From the NCBI GenBank assembly GCA_031286695.1, contig JAITTY010000004.1:100447-164446 (forward strand): a stretch of DNA of 64,000 nucleotides, given 5' to 3'. The translations under genes were made by a program, and so were the position numbers. The stretch's first letter is position 1; each line of letters begins with the position of its first letter. The stretch is from Sphingobacterium sp. GTDB taxonomy: Bacteria > Bacteroidota > Bacteroidia > Sphingobacteriales > Sphingobacteriaceae. Shown here piece after piece: positions 25,533-37,100 of the stretch. The notes under the pieces are model-generated. The model was not told the origin of the DNA. It did no database searches and saw only the letters and a program-made list of their open reading frames with translations.

Positions 25533-27542
25533 TTGATAAATTATCTAATAAAACAGAGGGCTTTGTTTCCAACTAAACTCGCTTTTATCAATCTTGAAGC
25601 GAATAATATTGAAAGGAAAATTGATTATTCGAATTTATTATCGGATGTACAAAAATTAGCTTATCATTTAAATAACCATAACTTGCAAAATGAGAGGGTT
25701 ATTTTAATTTATAATGACACGATAGAGTTTATTATAGCATTTTTAGCTTGTCAATATGTTGGTTCGATTCCAGTTCCTGTATATTTTTCTAGAGGTAAAA
25801 AGTATCTTGAAAGAATTAAAAATATTTTGGATGATACTGGAGCTAAATTTATTTTTTCAAATTCTCAAATTTTTTCTGAGCAAAATTATAGTAAGTATAA
25901 TATAATCTCCACCTTGAAAAATAAAATAATTTTTACCAATCTTTTTGGAGAAGTTGAAAATTTTATTATTCCTGATTACTATCCCTCAGACATTGCCTTT
26001 CTTCAATATACCTCAGGTTCTACAAGTAATCCGAAGGGTGTTATTGTTACGAAAAATTCCTTAATGCATAATCAGGTACTTATAAAAAATGCATTTAACT
26101 GTAATGAAGATTCTGTAATATTTTCTTGGTTGCCGTTTCATCATGACATGGGATTAATCGGGAATATTCTACATTCTATATTTATAGGTTGTACCTGTAT
26201 ATTGATGTCTCCTTTAGATTTTATTTCTAATCCTAAAAAGTGGTTACAGGGTATTACAAAATATCGTGCTTCACATAGTGGCGGACCAAATTTCTCTTTC
26301 GATCATTGTGTGGACAAGATTGATAATAAAGATTTAGTTGATATTGATCTTTCTTCGTGGAAAGTTGCTTATAACGGTTCAGAACCCATAAAGGCGGAAA
26401 CAATGGATAAATTTGTTAGTAAATTTAAAGCAACAGGTTTTAAAAAAGAGGCTTTTTTTCCATGTTATGGTTTAGCGGAAGCAACATTATTAGTTACAAG
26501 TAAGGTAGGTAATAGTTCATATAATACTTTACGAATTGATGAAGAGGAAAGTTACAGGTCAAAAATTAAAAAATTTCGAATAGATAATAACTCATCTCAT
26601 TTAGTAACAAGTTCTGGAAGTTTTATAGATGGAATGAAATTAAAAATAGTTAGTCTCTCAAATGTGGAAGAGTGTAAAGAATTAGAAGAAGGTGAGGTCT
26701 GTATTCAAGGAGAAAGTGTTTGTGAAGGGTATTGGAACCACAACACAGAGGAATTATATTATTATTTCAACGGAGAAAGATATTTAAGAACTGGAGATTT
26801 AGGGTTTGTTTATAATACAGAACTTTATGTTTTGGGTAGAATAAAGGAAACTTTTATAATTCGGGGAAAGAACTTCTATGCATTAGATGTAGAAAATCCA
26901 ATTGGTGATATTGATGAAATTAACAGAAATGGTATTGTTTGTTTTGCATTAGAAAATACAGATGAATGTATTGTTGTTGTTGCGGAGTTAAAGCGTTACT
27001 TCGTTAATATTTCAAATTTTTCTGATATAATCAAAAAAATTGAAAGACATGTAATTGAAACTTTAGGTATTTTGCCTTTCGATGTTATCTTAGTACCTCA
27101 GCTTTCAATTCCTAGAACTACAAGTGGGAAATTACAAAGAGCTAAATGTAGGAAGAACTATCTCAAAAAGCAGTTAAAAATTCTTTTCAGCAAACTTTCG
27201 TATAAGGAAAACGGGTTAAAGGATAATGCTCACAGCATAGCACTAAAAGAACTCATTCTTATTGAAGGTAATAAAAAGGATATCAAGCAATATCTAATAA
27301 ATCTTATAACTATTAAGATAGGTAAGTCCCCTGACTTAAATGATCCAAACATTCGTTTGGACGAGATTGGAGTAGATTCCTTAAGAGCGATGGAACTAAT
27401 AAACACCCTAAATAATGATTTTGATATTAGTTTAGATGCAACAGTAATCTTTGAAGATAACACTCTAAATGCTATTGTGAATGCAATAGAAAACTTAATA
27501 TGGTTGAAGCAAAAAACTCTAGGAGGAGAAATAATTTTATGA
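25533..27542 (+). CDS. fatty-acyl-AMP ligase fused to acyl carrier protein (loading module)
   Basis: A 669-residue loading protein. The adenylation part (about 1-560) has YTSGSTSNPKGV (near 157-168), CYGLAEATL, a FAAL-type segment near LVTSSGSF, RTGDLGF and the C-terminal TTSGKLQR. It is followed by a carrier domain with Ser616 in IGVDSLRAME as phosphopantetheine site. FAALs activate a free fatty acid as acyl-AMP and load it directly on the ACP, so the final product should be lipidated. The start is TTG: an in-frame stop lies 6 nt upstream and no ATG is close. The C terminus ends in GGEIIL, matching the docking tails seen at other protein ends here. Its stop overlaps the next start as ATGA. 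Confidence 0.9.
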   Translation: MINYLIKQRALFPTKLAFINLEANNIERKIDYSNLLSDVQKLAYHLNNHNLQNERVILIYNDTIEFIIAFLACQYVGSIPVPVYFSRGKKYLERIKNILDDTGAKFIFSNSQIFSEQNYSKYNIISTLKNKIIFTNLFGEVENFIIPDYYPSDIAFLQYTSGSTSNPKGVIVTKNSLMHNQVLIKNAFNCNEDSVIFSWLPFHHDMGLIGNILHSIFIGCTCILMSPLDFISNPKKWLQGITKYRASHSGGPNFSFDHCVDKIDNKDLVDIDLSSWKVAYNGSEPIKAETMDKFVSKFKATGFKKEAFFPCYGLAEATLLVTSKVGNSSYNTLRIDEEESYRSKIKKFRIDNNSSHLVTSSGSFIDGMKLKIVSLSNVEECKELEEGEVCIQGESVCEGYWNHNTEELYYYFNGERYLRTGDLGFVYNTELYVLGRIKETFIIRGKNFYALDVENPIGDIDEINRNGIVCFALENTDECIVVVAELKRYFVNISNFSDIIKKIERHVIETLGILPFDVILVPQLSIPRTTSGKLQRAKCRKNYLKKQLKILFSKLSYKENGLKDNAHSIALKELILIEGNKKDIKQYLINLITIKIGKSPDLNDPNIRLDEIGVDSLRAMELINTLNNDFDISLDATVIFEDNTLNAIVNAIENLIWLKQKTLGGEIIL

Positions 27543-30500
27543 ATCCATTAGAAATTATAACAAAATTAAAAGAAAATAAAGTAGTTCCACGTATTGAAGG
27601 AAACTCATTGAAATTGAGTGGAGAAACGAGAAATTTATCTGATGAATTACTTTCGCTGATTAAGACAAACAAAGATATATTGTTGTCTTTTTTGAAAAAG
27701 AACCAAGAAGCTACAAAATTTAAAAAAATTAAAGTTGTCGAAAAGCAAGATTTTTATCCTGTATCTAATGCTCAAAGAAGAATCTGGATGTTAAGCCAAT
27801 TTGAAGGCGGTTCGGACGCTTATAATATTCTCACCAAATTATATATAAAAGGGAAATTAGAAATTGAAAACTTAAATTATGCATTTCGTTTAAGTATTAA
27901 AAAACATGAAATTTTAAGAACTGTTTTCAAAGAAAAAGACGGGGAGATTAGTCAAATTATATTAGAGGACACCTCTTTTAATATCAGTGATCCTATTGAC
28001 ATTGAGCGTGAAAATATCGAATTAGAACTTGAAAAATATAATAAATGGAGTTTTGATTTAGAAAGAGGTCCGTTAATTAAAGTTGATATCTTACAAATTT
28101 CATTTAATGAATATATTCTTGTTTTAAATCTACATCATATAATTACCGACGGTTGGTCCATCGGAGTCATGATTAAAGAGGTTATGGAAAGTTATGAACT
28201 TCTTTGTAAGAATATCAAAATACCAGATCATATCAATAAGATTCAGTATAAAGATTATTCAGCATGGTTGAGTGATAGAATTAATGATGAAAGTGGATTG
28301 GAAGCTAAACAATTCTGGAGAGATCAATTAAATGGAGATATCGAACCTTTAAATTTACCTTACGACTATATTAGGCCAGACGTAAAAAGTTTTGCTGGTC
28401 TAATGTCGAAATTTTATTTAGATTTCAAGATTCAGGATAAAATTCAAACATTTTGTCTGAATTGGAAAATTACTCCATTTAATTTCTATCGAGCTATAAT
28501 TAATATTCTATTATCAAAAATTTCAGGACAAAAGGAAATTATAATAGGAACACCTGTTTCTGGAAGAAATCATTTTGATTTAGAAAATCAGTTAGGGCTA
28601 TATGTTAATACCTTACCTTTAAAAAGTATTATAAATTATAATGATAACTTTTGTGACTTTGTCAAGGATGTATCCGAAAATTCTTTTAAATTATTTGAAT
28701 TCCAGGATTATCCTTTTGATAAAATTGTTGAAGATTTGGGAGTTAGTCGAGATACAAGTCGTAATCCATTATTTGATGTTTTGCTAGTTTTTCAAAACAC
28801 TGCTATATCAGATGGTACAATAGATATTACGAATCAATATGGATTTAATTTATATCCTTTAGACCAATACCTTTATAGTGAACATGATAAGAAAGAAGAG
28901 TTACGGTCTGCAAAATTTGATCTTAATTTTAATTTTGATAGAGAGCCCAATGGTAGGCATTATTTAGAAATAGAATTTGCCACTTCAATTTTTAAAAAGT
29001 CCACGATAGACAAGCTGTTCAGCTCTTTCATCCACATAATAAATCAAGCCTGTGATAAACCTGATATAAAGATTAAGGAAATAGATATTATCAGTAACTC
29101 GGAAAAACACCTCTTGTTAGAAAAATTTAACAATCCTATTAATACTTGTTGTAGTAAAAATATTATTGATTTATTTGAGGAACCATTTAATCTATTTGCG
29201 GAAAAAACTGCAATAATTTTTGGAAATCAAGAAATAACTTATTCAAAAGTATTTTCCTATCTGAATAGTATTTCAAGTCATTTAAAAAAATGTAAAGATT
29301 TTAAAAACGGAATCAGAGTGGGATTAATGTTTGAAAGGAATGAAGTATTAATTCCTGCAATATTGGCTATTATAAAGTCGGGATGTATTTATGTGCCGAT
29401 CGACGTTAAATACCCATCCTCAAGGATAGAGTATATTGTACATGACTCGGAACCTTCTATAATTCTAACTGATTCAACAAATTTTGATAGAATACCTAAT
29501 TCTTTCCACGGAAACATAATTAAAATTGAAGATGTAGTGTTAGAGGAAATATTTGACGCTGGAATTTCTGATTCAATTAAAATAGATGATATTGCCTATA
29601 TAATTTATACTTCCGGATCCACAGGAAATCCTAAAGGAGTACAAATTTCACATAAAAATACTGTTTCTTTTTTAAAATGGTCACTAAAAGAGTTTAAAGA
29701 ATCAGATTTTGACATAATTTATGCTGTTTCATCATATTGTTTTGATCTTTCAATTTTTGAATTCTTATTCCCATTATTAGCTGGAAAAACAATTAGAATA
29801 TTAAAATCTCCAGAAGAAATTGAGTTCAATTTATTAAATGATAGAAAGGTTATGCTCAATACAGTGCCATCTGTCATTCGGCATTTGATTGAAAGTCACG
29901 CTAATTTTGAAAATGTCTCAGTAATTAATATGGCTGGTGAACCTTTGCCAATAAGCTTAATAAACCAATTAGAGAGCACTAATGCTGAAATAAGAAATCT
30001 ATATGGACCTACAGAAGATACAACTTATAGCACCTGTTATCGTATTATAAATGGTTTTAATGAATCAATTATACCTATTGGGAAAGCGATAGAGGGGACA
30101 CAAATTTATATATTAGATGAGTACCAAAAACTAGCGCCATTAGGAATAATAGGAGAAATATATTTGTCTGGCCATGGTTTATCTAGTGGATACCTTAAAA
30201 ACGATGAATTGACTAAAAATGTTTTTGTGGATAATCCTTTTTTACCAGGTTTGAAAATGTATCGTACTGGGGATTATGGAAGATGGTTACCTGATGGAAA
30301 TATAGAATATTCAGGTCGTCATGATGAGCAAGTAAAAGTAAGGGGGCACCGAATTGAACTTCGAGAAATCGAACAAAATTTGCGGCGCTGTAAGGGAGTG
30401 GAAGATGTTGCAGTTACTATTTTTGAAAAAAATAATGACAAATATATTGTTGCTTATTGCTTAGGAGAAGAAAATAAAGAAATCGAAATTAGGAATCAAT

Positions 30501-33500
30501 ACTATGATCTACTTCCTAGTTTCATGAGACCTGATTATTTGGTTTGGCTTCCATCTTTTCCATTAAATTCTAACGGGAAACTAGATAAAAAATCATTGCC
30601 ACAGCCGCAAAAAATGGTATCTGTTTTAATTTCACCGGAAACAACTATGGAAGAAACTCTTTTGAGCTTTTGGAAAGAAATATTAGAAACTAATCAAATA
30701 GGAGTAACAAATAACTTTTTTGAAATAGGAGGGCATAGCTTGAAAGCTCTAAAACTTCGAGCTTTGATTTTAAATAAACTGTCAATTGATATAAGTTTAA
30801 GTGAAATTTTCAAATTTCCTACGATTAGGCAACAAGCCCAATATTTGTCTGCAACTGAGCTAAAGCCAATTCAAGTTATAAAATCAGCAATACCAAAAGA
30901 ATTTTACCCCTTATCATTGCTGCAAGAGAAATTGTGGTCGTTAAATCAATTTTCGGACGCTTCAGTAGCTTATAACATGCCGGCTGCGTTTCGAATTAAG
31001 GGGGCTTTTGACAAATGTAATTGGGAAAAAGCGATTAATATTGTTATCCAAAGGCATGAAATTTTACGGACTACATTTGAAATTAGATCAGGATTACCTG
31101 TACAAATAGTATTAAACAGTAATATCTCAAAGTTTTATATTAACGAGATAGTTTTAGATCATGAACCAACAAAAGAAGAGGAGAAAGAGCTACTTTATGG
31201 ATTATGGGAAAAACGTTTTGATCTTTCCAGATGGCCTCTATTTGATTGTACTGTAATATTTACTTCAGATGAGGCTATTTTATCATTTAATATGCATCAC
31301 TTAATAAGTGACGGATGGTCAATAAATGTATTTATTCAAGAAGTAGTTTCTGTTTACAATGCAATTCTAAAAAATGAAACTGTGGGATTGCCAGAATTGG
31401 AATTTCATTATAAAGACTTTTCAATTTGGCAGAAGGAATTACAAGCAGATAAAACTGCAGATGATATAAAGTATTGGAAACAATTATTTTCTGTTGAACC
31501 ACCGATATTGAACATTCATACAGATTTTCCAAGGCCTAAATTTAAAACATTCAATGGATCTTCAATTACTATTAATTTAAAAGAGAGGGAAATTAAAAAT
31601 ATACTAACCGTAGCAAATCAACAGGATTCAACAATTTTTATGGCATTGGTTGCTGTTTTGAATATTTTATTAAAAAAATATACAGATCAAAGTGATATTA
31701 TTATTGGAACTCCAGTTTCCGGTCGAATCAATCATACCTTTTTCAACCAAATTGGATTATTTGCAAACGTATTACCATTAAGAACAATTATAAATCCTGA
31801 TTTAACATTTATTGAATTTCTTAAATTACAGAGAGATATTATTCTTGAGGCTTTAAGCCATGATATTTTTCCGATGGAGGATATTATTGAAGAAGTTAAT
31901 ATTTCAAGGGATTTTTCAAGATCACCACTTTTTGATGTTATGGTGGTATTGCAAAATTTTGGAGGATATTTTTCAGAAGAATCGATAGAATTTGGTAACC
32001 ATTTTAGTCTAGAAAAAATTCCTTTAAATGGAAAAACTTCGAAATATGATTTAACTTTCATATTTGAAGAGGTTAGCGGTAAAACGCAACTTACTATTGA
32101 ATATAACTGTGATCTTTTTAAAGTTGAGACCATTAGAAGTTTAGGTGAACATTTTAATAGGGTTTTAAATTCGGTTTCATCACTTCCTGAACAAAAAATT
32201 CAAAATATTTCACTTGTTGAAGATGAAGAATTCGATTTATTGAGCAGAACTCTTGATAAATCGAAAATTGGTTATAACGAATCTTCTACAATTATAAGTT
32301 TGTTTCAAAAAGCATGTATGGAAAATCCAGATGCTATTGCTATTGAGTTTGAAGAAAATTCAATGACCTATCGAGAACTTAATTATAAAAGTGATCAGAT
32401 AGCCCAATATCTTATTGAAGAAGTAAAACTAAATTCTGAGCAGCTTGTAGGATTAATTCTGGAAAGGTCTCCTTTGATTCCAATAGCTATTATAGGGATT
32501 TTGAAAGCGGGAGGAGCTTATTTACCAATTGATCCAAATTACCCTAATCAAAGAATTGATTTTATAATAGACGATAGCAATTGTTCCGTTATCTTAAGTG
32601 ATGGAACTGAAATGGATAGTTTTAATTTTAATAAGGGAGGAAAGGGTATTAAATTTATTGATATCACAAAAATTGAAAATGAGGGTCTTATATCTTATCC
32701 TAAAATAACACCAAACAATCTTGCTTATGTGATTTATACTTCAGGTACTACGGGCAAACCTAAAGGGGTCTTAATTGAGCATAAAAACGTCACAAGACTA
32801 TTTTTTAATGAAGAAAAACTTTTTGATTTTAGCGCTTCCGACAAATGGACTCTATTCCATTCTTACTGTTTTGATTTTTCGGTTTGGGAAATTTTTGGAG
32901 CTATACTTTTTGGATCGACACTAGTAATTGTTCCTAAGGAAACCGCCCAAGACAGTTCCAAATTTTTTCAGTTATTGAAAAAAAGCAACGTAACCGTTCT
33001 TAATCAAACCCCCACAGCATTTAGATCTTTAGTCAAAAATAATAGTCATTTGTTTGAAGATATTGGGCTTTCCTTAAGATATATTGTTTTTGGAGGTGAA
33101 AAGTTTGTTCCCGATATAGTAAAATCTTGGAAGCAGGCGTATCCTGAGACTAAAATTATTAATATGTACGGGATTACAGAAACTACGGTCCATGTAACTT
33201 TTAAAGAAATCACTAATAAGGAAATACAAGAAAATGTAAGCAACGTAGGTATTCCAATTCCTACTTTGAAATGTTATGTATTAGACAAGGATCTAAACCC
33301 TATACCTTACGATTTAGTAGGTGAATTATATGTAGGTGGAGCTGGTGTTGCTCGAGGATATTTAAATAGGCCAGAGTTAACAAATTCTAGATTTATACTT
33401 GATCCCATAACAAAAGATGGCTCAATTATTTATAGATCTGGTGATTACGCTAAGATATTGCGGTCAGGAGAAATCGAGTATATAGGGAGGAAAGATGAAC

Positions 33501-34114
33501 AAATTAAAATTCGTGGTCATAGAATCGAAATTCCGGAAATTGAAATATCCCTGAAAAGTTTATCCTATATTAATGATGCTATCGTTTTAGCAACTCAGGA
33601 TTCACAATCTGATTATGAATTGGTTGCATATATTATTCTTGACAAAAATGTTAACATATCGATAAATGAAATAAGATTGGAAATCTCGAAATTGCTTCCT
33701 TCCTATATGGTGCCAACATATTTTATTTTTATCAATGAATTTCCTACAAATAGTAATGGTAAGCTTGATATAACAAAGTTGCCAAAAATTAACGAGCAGC
33801 AACTAACTTCTGAAAATTGTGCGCTATGTCGAAATGAAATTGATGAGAAGATAAAAAGTATTTGGGAAGAAATTCTCGAAAGAAGTGATTTTGGAATTAG
33901 TGACAACTTCTTTAATCTGGGAGGACACAGTTTAAAAGCAACAAGAGTTTTATCAAAGATTAACGAAGAGTTTGAGATCAAAATAGATCTGAAAAGCCTA
34001 TTTATCGATCCCACCATAATGCATCTCTCAAATTATATTGAGACAATGAAATGGATGGAACAGAATCCCGAAGAGATAATACTATCAGAAAATGATGATG
34101 AAATAATATTTTAA
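27539..34114 (+). CDS. NRPS, two modules (C-A-T-C-A-T), predicted Ala-Thr
   Basis: From the ATG at 27539 (strong AGGAGGA upstream, 4-bp overlap with the ligase gene) the protein is 2191 residues. Order: TubC-type N-terminal docking domain (1-52), C (HHxxxDG at His199-Asp204), A, T (Ser1067), C (His1253-Asp1258), A, T (Ser2131). The specificity residues read by eye in GrsA numbering are D-L-F-N-N-A-L-T-Y for the first A, like alanine domains of cyanobacterial systems, and D-F-W-N-V-G-M-V-H for the second, the classic threonine code. The first C domain should acylate Ala with the fatty acid from the upstream ACP. The C terminus ends in DDEIIF, a docking tail. No epimerization domain is present. 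Confidence 0.93.
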   Translation: MNPLEIITKLKENKVVPRIEGNSLKLSGETRNLSDELLSLIKTNKDILLSFLKKNQEATKFKKIKVVEKQDFYPVSNAQRRIWMLSQFEGGSDAYNILTKLYIKGKLEIENLNYAFRLSIKKHEILRTVFKEKDGEISQIILEDTSFNISDPIDIERENIELELEKYNKWSFDLERGPLIKVDILQISFNEYILVLNLHHIITDGWSIGVMIKEVMESYELLCKNIKIPDHINKIQYKDYSAWLSDRINDESGLEAKQFWRDQLNGDIEPLNLPYDYIRPDVKSFAGLMSKFYLDFKIQDKIQTFCLNWKITPFNFYRAIINILLSKISGQKEIIIGTPVSGRNHFDLENQLGLYVNTLPLKSIINYNDNFCDFVKDVSENSFKLFEFQDYPFDKIVEDLGVSRDTSRNPLFDVLLVFQNTAISDGTIDITNQYGFNLYPLDQYLYSEHDKKEELRSAKFDLNFNFDREPNGRHYLEIEFATSIFKKSTIDKLFSSFIHIINQACDKPDIKIKEIDIISNSEKHLLLEKFNNPINTCCSKNIIDLFEEPFNLFAEKTAIIFGNQEITYSKVFSYLNSISSHLKKCKDFKNGIRVGLMFERNEVLIPAILAIIKSGCIYVPIDVKYPSSRIEYIVHDSEPSIILTDSTNFDRIPNSFHGNIIKIEDVVLEEIFDAGISDSIKIDDIAYIIYTSGSTGNPKGVQISHKNTVSFLKWSLKEFKESDFDIIYAVSSYCFDLSIFEFLFPLLAGKTIRILKSPEEIEFNLLNDRKVMLNTVPSVIRHLIESHANFENVSVINMAGEPLPISLINQLESTNAEIRNLYGPTEDTTYSTCYRIINGFNESIIPIGKAIEGTQIYILDEYQKLAPLGIIGEIYLSGHGLSSGYLKNDELTKNVFVDNPFLPGLKMYRTGDYGRWLPDGNIEYSGRHDEQVKVRGHRIELREIEQNLRRCKGVEDVAVTIFEKNNDKYIVAYCLGEENKEIEIRNQYYDLLPSFMRPDYLVWLPSFPLNSNGKLDKKSLPQPQKMVSVLISPETTMEETLLSFWKEILETNQIGVTNNFFEIGGHSLKALKLRALILNKLSIDISLSEIFKFPTIRQQAQYLSATELKPIQVIKSAIPKEFYPLSLLQEKLWSLNQFSDASVAYNMPAAFRIKGAFDKCNWEKAINIVIQRHEILRTTFEIRSGLPVQIVLNSNISKFYINEIVLDHEPTKEEEKELLYGLWEKRFDLSRWPLFDCTVIFTSDEAILSFNMHHLISDGWSINVFIQEVVSVYNAILKNETVGLPELEFHYKDFSIWQKELQADKTADDIKYWKQLFSVEPPILNIHTDFPRPKFKTFNGSSITINLKEREIKNILTVANQQDSTIFMALVAVLNILLKKYTDQSDIIIGTPVSGRINHTFFNQIGLFANVLPLRTIINPDLTFIEFLKLQRDIILEALSHDIFPMEDIIEEVNISRDFSRSPLFDVMVVLQNFGGYFSEESIEFGNHFSLEKIPLNGKTSKYDLTFIFEEVSGKTQLTIEYNCDLFKVETIRSLGEHFNRVLNSVSSLPEQKIQNISLVEDEEFDLLSRTLDKSKIGYNESSTIISLFQKACMENPDAIAIEFEENSMTYRELNYKSDQIAQYLIEEVKLNSEQLVGLILERSPLIPIAIIGILKAGGAYLPIDPNYPNQRIDFIIDDSNCSVILSDGTEMDSFNFNKGGKGIKFIDITKIENEGLISYPKITPNNLAYVIYTSGTTGKPKGVLIEHKNVTRLFFNEEKLFDFSASDKWTLFHSYCFDFSVWEIFGAILFGSTLVIVPKETAQDSSKFFQLLKKSNVTVLNQTPTAFRSLVKNNSHLFEDIGLSLRYIVFGGEKFVPDIVKSWKQAYPETKIINMYGITETTVHVTFKEITNKEIQENVSNVGIPIPTLKCYVLDKDLNPIPYDLVGELYVGGAGVARGYLNRPELTNSRFILDPITKDGSIIYRSGDYAKILRSGEIEYIGRKDEQIKIRGHRIEIPEIEISLKSLSYINDAIVLATQDSQSDYELVAYIILDKNVNISINEIRLEISKLLPSYMVPTYFIFINEFPTNSNGKLDITKLPKINEQQLTSENCALCRNEIDEKIKSIWEEILERSDFGISDNFFNLGGHSLKATRVLSKINEEFEIKIDLKSLFIDPTIMHLSNYIETMKWMEQNPEEIILSENDDEIIF

Positions 34115-34115
34115 T

Positions 34116-37100
34116 ATGAGAGATCTACTTAACCTAATAAGTTCTTTAAAATCAAGAAATATTCAAATTTCTATTGACGCAACAAAGAATAACATCAAAC
34201 TGAAAGGAAATTTAACTTCTTTAACAGATGTTGAAAAAGAATTTATTCGAACAAGAAAAATTGATATTTTATCTTTCCTGGAATCCACTCGAAAAGGAGA
34301 AGGTGAGATTGATAAGGCTCCCTTTTCTGAAGATTATGGTCTGTCATCCGCTCAAAAACGAATGTGGTTGATGAATCAAATAAATAGTGAAAATAATGCC
34401 TATAATATAGCAGTTAGTTATGTTGTCGATGGGCAATTAGATACTTCAAGCCTCGAAAGATCATATAGCTCATTAATTGAAAGGCATGAAATATTAAGAA
34501 CAAAATTTGAAGAAAATGAACATGGAGATGTTAGGCAAAAAATCGAAGATAGCACTATATCTTTATCGAATATAATTCAGGAAGATCTACGCGGATTAAA
34601 AACATCTGATGAGATTTTGCAAGATCGTTTATCATTAAATGTTTCAGAGCCATTCAATCTAAGAGAAGGTAATTTAATTAGGTGCTACTTATTTAGGATT
34701 AACGATAATAAATGGATATTAAGTTTTGTCTTGCATCATATCGTAAGCGACGGTTGGTCTTTGGATATAATGATACAAGAATTGATGACTTTATATAGTT
34801 CTTACCTAAATGGTGGTAATAATAATCTTTTACCCTTAAGGATACAATATAAGGATTATGCCTTGTGGCAACAAAAACAATTAAAAGAACAGGCATTTCA
34901 TAGACATAGGAAATATTGGCTTGACAAATTTACGGGGTCCCTCCCAGTTTTAAATCTTCCTACAGATTTCCCTAGGCCGGCTATTAAAACTTTCAAAGGT
35001 AGTTCTATCAATAAGATTCTAAAGAATAAATTGGTAGGGAAGATAAGGAGGTTTTGTCTAGAAAATGAAGGAACAGTCTATATGGCACTTATGGCTGCCG
35101 TTAATGCATTATTGTATCGCTATTCCGGACAAGAAGATATAATAGTTGGGAGTCCAATTGCTGGACGTGAAAGTGCCGAATTAGAAAATCAAATCGGACT
35201 TTATGTCAATACAATTGCAATTAGGCTAAATCCAACTGGTAATTCTAATTACAACGATTTATTTTCTCAGGCAAAAAAGGTATCACTTGAAGCCTACGAG
35301 CATCAGCAGTATCCATTTGATGAGTTAATCAGTGAATTGAGTTTACCTCGTGATAAAAGTAGGAATTTGTTATTTGATGTTATGATTATTCTTCAAAATA
35401 CAGGTTCGGCTTTAGCTTCTAATGAAATTGCTGGACTGAGAATAAAACCATTAGAATTGGATCGCAATGATAGTAAATTTGATCTAACTTTCAGTTTCAT
35501 GGAAATTGAAGACGAAATAGTTTTATCATTAGGATATAGTAGTGATTTGTTTGATAAAAAAACCGCCGAACGTCTTTCTTCTCATTTCGTCCAATTACTT
35601 GATCAGCTACTTCTAAAGCCTACAGAGAAATTGGAAGATATAAATTTTCTCGATGATAAGGAATTAGAACTGATATTAAGGAATTTTAATAATCCTGAGG
35701 ATCATAATTTGAGCAATAATACAATATTAGACTTATTTTATGATCAAGTTCTAAGTGCGCCGAATGATATTGCCTTAGTATTTGCCGAAAAAAAAATAAC
35801 CTACAAGGAACTAGATGAAAGATCAAGTCGTTTTTCCAATTTTTTAAACCATAAATTTAAATTAGATTGTGAGGATGTAATTGCGCTTTGTTTAGAAAAA
35901 ACAGAACTGAGTATTATAGCATTATTAGGTGTTTTAAAATCCTCTTGCGTTTATCTCCCTGTTGATCCGGGCTTCCCAAAAGATCGTATAAACTATATTC
36001 TTCAAGATAGTAAATGCAAAGTTGTAATTGACCAAATGGAATGTAATAGTTTTATTGACACAGAGAATAGCTATTCACCAATTAGACCTAATATACAGAT
36101 ATCAAATTTCCAACCTGCCTATTTGCTTTATACTACTGGAACCACAGGTAAGCCAAAAGGGGTATTAATCCAACATAGCTCAATCCTAAATTATATTATT
36201 TCAGTAGGAACAATCTATAAGTTGGATAAAGGAGAACGTGTGTTACAAATTTCAAACTTAACATTTGACGCATCTTTAGAGCAAATTTTTGTCTCATTAA
36301 TAAGTGGATCAACCTTATATTTAATTCGTAAAGAAGTAGTCGTTAACCTTGAAGAGTTTGATTTATTTTTGAACCACCATAAAATAACACACCTACACTC
36401 AGTTCCTACTTTTTTAAATAAGGTTAATTTTTCAAAAAATAAAAGCCTACGTAGAATAATATCCGCTGGAGAGACGTTTGTACCAACAATTCTAAATAAC
36501 ATCAATGAAGATATTGATGTTTATAATAAATACGGTCCTACAGAGACAACTATTTCGGCAACAATTCACAAAATTGAAAGAGATGAAGAGAATATATCCC
36601 AAATAGTACCAATAGGGAAGCCATTAAATAATTATAAGATTTTAATTCTGAATAGGAGAGAGAAAATTGTTCCTGTGGGTGTAGAAGGTGAAATTTGGAT
36701 TGGCGGAGTTGGAATTGCTAAGGGTTATATTGGTGAAAACGAAACTTATAACAAGAATTTTAGATACTTAGAGTACTTTCCGGATACAAAATTTTATAAA
36801 AGTGGCGATATGGGTAAATGGTTGCCAAATGGTGATATTGAATTTACTGGAAGGATTGACGAACAATTAAAAATCAGAGGGTTCAGGATCGAACCAAATG
36901 AAATTGTTAACGCTTTAAACTCCTTCTATAATGAATTATCTTCTATCACAGTGTTGGGCAAAAAAGATAATGAAAATGAGCTTAGCTTAGTAGCATATAT
37001 TAGCGGAGTAAAAGATCCAGATTTAGAAAATTTGAAAATATTTCTAAATAAAAAATTACCAAGCTATATGCACCCTAATTCATATGTATTTCTTGATGCA

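Noticed and set aside
27500-27538. Earlier ATG for the first NRPS
   Set aside because: It lies deep inside the ligase gene. The ATG at 27539 has a strong AGGAGGA, an ATGA overlap and starts exactly at the docking domain.
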